From Nevskia sp035651715 (GTDB lineage Bacteria; Pseudomonadota; Gammaproteobacteria; Nevskiales; Nevskiaceae), in contig DASRFD010000045.1 in the NCBI GenBank assembly GCA_035651715.1, positions 44,596-108,595 of the forward strand: DNA of 64,000 bases, written 5' to 3'. The stretch's first letter is position 1. Every line of letters begins with the position of its first letter. A program made the position numbers and the translations under genes. The notes below the pieces were generated by a model. It saw only the letters and a program-made list of their open reading frames with translations, made no database searches and was not told the DNA's origin. Positions 62,491 through 64,000 of this stretch are shown here, one piece after another.

Positions 62491-62567
62491 AGGCGCGTAG
62501 CTCAGCTGGTTAGAGCACCACCTTGACATGGTGGGGGTCGTTGGTTCGAGTCCAATCGCGCCTACCA
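62491..62567 (+). tRNA. tRNA-Val(GAC)
   Basis: A 77-base tRNA with acceptor stem AGGCGCG/CGCGCCT, D-arm GCTCAGCTGGTTAGAGC, anticodon arm CCACC-TTGACAT-GGTGG (anticodon GAC) and T-arm ending GGTTCGAGTCC. CCA is encoded at 62565-62567. Its last 22 bases (62546-62567) are the start of a 158-base tandem repeat, so they recur downstream at 62704 and 62862. Confidence 0.97.
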
Positions 62568-62955
62568 ATTTTCCTTCGAGTTCGGCACGAGGACTCTCAC
62601 CAACGACTGCGTCGTTGGTTGTGAGGCGCTTCCCTGCGCCTCACCCGGCGGCAGAGCCGCCGGGCCGCCCTGCGGGCGTCCGATTTCGCTCCCGGCGAAA
62701 TCGTCGAGTCCAATCGCGCCTACCAATTTTCCTTCGAGTTCGGCACGAGGACTCTCACCAACGACTACGTCGTTGGTTGTGAGGCGCTTCCCTGCGCCTC
62801 ACCCGGCGGCACAGCCGCCGGGCCGCCTTGCGGGCGTCCGATTTCGCTCCCGGCGAAATCGTCGAGTCCAATCGCGCCTACCAATTTTCCTTCGAGTTCG
62901 GCACGAGGACTCTCACCAACGACTGCGTCGTTAGGTTGTGAGGCGCATCCCTGCG
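62546..62955 (+). repeat. 158-base tandem repeats carrying the tRNA-Val 3' end
   Basis: Unit 1 spans 62546-62703, unit 2 62704-62861 and a partial unit 3 62862 to about 62955. Each starts with the 22 tRNA-terminal bases (TCGAGTCCAATCGCGCCTAC plus CA). Units 1 and 2 differ at only three positions (62609/62767, 62654/62812 and 62670/62828). Each complete unit has perfect stems: CCAACGAC/GTCGTTGG, GAGGCGC/GCGCCTC, CCCGGCGGC/GCCGCCGGG, CGCCC/GGGCG and GATTTCGC/GCGAAATC. Unit 3 has an inserted base in the first stem and breaks down after the second. There is no convincing coding frame, as the period is not a multiple of three. Confidence 0.93.
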
Positions 62956-63054
62956 TCGCCGCGCTTGCTCCTCGCATCCGGCGCAGCGGCACTTGCAACT
63001 GGCCCGCGGCCGACACAATCTGTCGCGGCAAGATTCCATGACCAGGGAGCCCAC

Positions 63055-63468
63055 GTGTCGCGGCAGAAGATCGAGATCGTGCAGGACTACGACAAGCCGG
63101 TGGCGGAGATCTTCGGGCGCCTGGCAGATCACCACCAGCTGGGCAGGCTGCTGAGGGTGCCGGTGCGGCGGATCCACGACGGGGCCGGCGCCCCCAATGG
63201 CGTGGGCTCGGTGCGCCGCATCGGCGTGGGGCCGCTGGCGATCGAGGAGACGGTCACCGCGCTCTCCCCCAACCGCTCGATCGACTACCGCATCAGCAAG
63301 GGCGGCTACCCGATCCGCAACCACAGCGGCCGCATCGAGTTCTCCGGCTCCGATCGCGGTGCGCGCGTGGCCTGGACCATCCAGTTCGACTCGCCGCTGC
63401 CCCTGGTCGGGCCGGCGCTGAAGCTGGTGCTGGGCCAGGCGATCCGCCTCGGGCTGAAGCGGGCGTGA
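63055..63468 (+). CDS. SRPBCC (START-like) family protein
   Basis: A 137-residue protein starting at GTG 63055 with GGGAG eight bases upstream. Typical polyketide-cyclase/START-like features: KIEIVQDYDKPVAEIFGRLA at the start, VRRIGVGPLAIEETVTALSP and YRISKGGYPIRNHSGRIEF in the middle, and a C-terminal helix (VGPALKLVLGQAIRLGLKR). Members bind hydrophobic ligands. It follows the tRNA-Val repeats after about 100 bases and is convergent with the DUF4396 gene. The frame stays open further upstream, but that part lies in the repeat tail. Confidence 0.85.
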   Translation: MSRQKIEIVQDYDKPVAEIFGRLADHHQLGRLLRVPVRRIHDGAGAPNGVGSVRRIGVGPLAIEETVTALSPNRSIDYRISKGGYPIRNHSGRIEFSGSDRGARVAWTIQFDSPLPLVGPALKLVLGQAIRLGLKRA

Positions 63469-63489
63469 AGAGGGGCCAGAGCGCCGCCT

Positions 63490-64000
63490 TCAGTGGCAGC
63501 GCTTCATGTTGCGGCCGAGCATCCAGGCGTTGACCGGCCACGCGGCAAGGAAGCCGGCGACCAGCGCCAGAGCGAAGGCTTCCCAGTAGCGCGCGGAAAC
63601 CAGGCTGACGCCGCGCATGCCGCCCATGTGGTAGTCGACCAGGTTCATCACCAGCTCCATCACGCTGATGGAGATGACCTCGCCCAGCCACACGGTGCGG
63701 AGCGAGTCGGCGAAGCCGAAGCCCCGGCGCAGCATCGGGACCAGGGTCAGGGCGAAGCCGCTGAAGAAGGACAGCGCCACCGCCAGGGCCACCGTCATGG
63801 CGGGATGCCAGCCCAGGCTGACGCCGATGGCCAGGCCGGTCAGCTCGCCGATGGCGCAGCCCGTCAGGCAATGCAGGGTGACGCTGGCGGCGCCGCGCCA
63901 GCCGGCCTGGTGGGCGTGGCCGGCATGGGCGGCGTGGGCCGCGGTACCGTCACCGGCGGCACCCGGCTGGGCCCCGCCATGACAGCAGGCGTGCGATTCG
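63490..64000 (-). CDS. DUF4396 membrane protein, N-terminus beyond the window
   Basis: The minus-strand frame is open from the window edge (in-frame from 63999) to the stop at 63490, giving about 169 residues. The upstream end is His-rich (ESHACCHGG and HAAHAGHAHQ), followed by membrane helices with SVTLHCLTGCAIGELTGLAI, ALSFFSGFALTLVPMLRRGF and VWLGEVISISVMELVMNLVD. This is the DUF4396 pattern, seen in small metal-related membrane proteins. ATG 63798 starts only the last part. The His-rich end suggests copper or another metal, but the function is not known. Confidence 0.8.
   Translation of the reverse strand, partial: ESHACCHGGAQPGAAGDGTAAHAAHAGHAHQAGWRGAASVTLHCLTGCAIGELTGLAIGVSLGWHPAMTVALAVALSFFSGFALTLVPMLRRGFGFADSLRTVWLGEVISISVMELVMNLVDYHMGGMRGVSLVSARYWEAFALALVAGFLAAWPVNAWMLGRNMKRCH

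Noticed and set aside
62251..62568. Minus-strand frame across the tRNA-Val gene
   Set aside because: It translates the tRNA itself (the common spurious GLEPTT-type product) and the end of the phosphoesterase; not a gene.
62528..62782. Plus-strand 84-codon Arg-rich frame running from the tRNA into the repeats
   Set aside because: It starts inside the tRNA, and the 158-base period is not divisible by three, so the frame is not preserved between units. A protamine-like product as reported for rtT cannot be excluded but has no support here.
62546..62955. Possible CRISPR array
   Set aside because: The units are 158 bases, nearly identical throughout with no unique spacers, and linked to a tRNA; no cas genes are near.

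Overview
The window is a high-GC, gene-dense stretch of Gram-negative chromosome. The prfB-lysS pair with a programmed RF2 frameshift, an Rrf2-type regulator ahead of sufBCDS, an sdhCDAB operon with sdhE and ygfX attached, and many lipobox-type exported proteins point to a gammaproteobacterium. A Nevskiales/Xanthomonadales-like member is my best guess, but that is inference and not demonstrated. No phage, insertion sequence or CRISPR array is visible. Most genes are ordinary chromosomal ones with uniform codon use.

Layout: 1-1422 holds phoR (cut by the window edge) and phoB, with a Pho-box-like site. 1529-10191 is mostly minus-strand single genes: a KAS III-like synthase, an alpha/beta hydrolase, small proteins, an EF-hand protein, an S10-like peptidase lipoprotein, a SelW-like protein with a thioesterase, and an FMN-dependent glutamate-synthase-like protein. 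10343-15616 is the SUF iron-sulfur operon. 15701-17700 is a two-component system. 17754-22302 is the succinate dehydrogenase operon with an assembly-factor gene at each end, read away from ygfZ. 23587-29696 is a sulfate/thiosulfate import locus with two binding proteins, an embedded class II amidotransferase and a TOBE/Mop protein.

29846-36046 holds an FAD/NAD(P)-binding protein and the prkA-yeaH-spoVR stress module, followed by about 900 bases with no gene I can support. 36969-39589 is prfB-lysS. 39777-46849 has an OmpA-type protein with an odd Ala/Pro-rich tail, a metallophosphoesterase, a dipeptidase-like lipoprotein and a cupredoxin/polytopic membrane protein pair. 47025-50708 has tRNA-Asn, an aminotransferase and uvrB. 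50726-54927 has chrA coupled to a hemerythrin-like lipoprotein, a frameshifted prolyl 4-hydroxylase and two paralogous lipoproteins.

54950-62363 contains two copies of the same pairing: a di-heme cytochrome c peroxidase-like protein next to a secreted PF04185-type phosphoesterase. A Pho-box-like repeat lies in the divergent gap of the second pair. 62491-62955 is tRNA-Val(GAC) followed by 158-base tandem repeats. Each repeat starts with a copy of the last 22 bases of the tRNA and carries several perfect hairpins, an arrangement like the tyrT/rtT locus of E. coli. The window ends with an SRPBCC protein and a truncated DUF4396 membrane protein.

The strongest candidates for something undescribed are the tRNA-Val repeat array, the duplicated peroxidase/phosphoesterase pairs, and the amidotransferase inside the sulfate locus.
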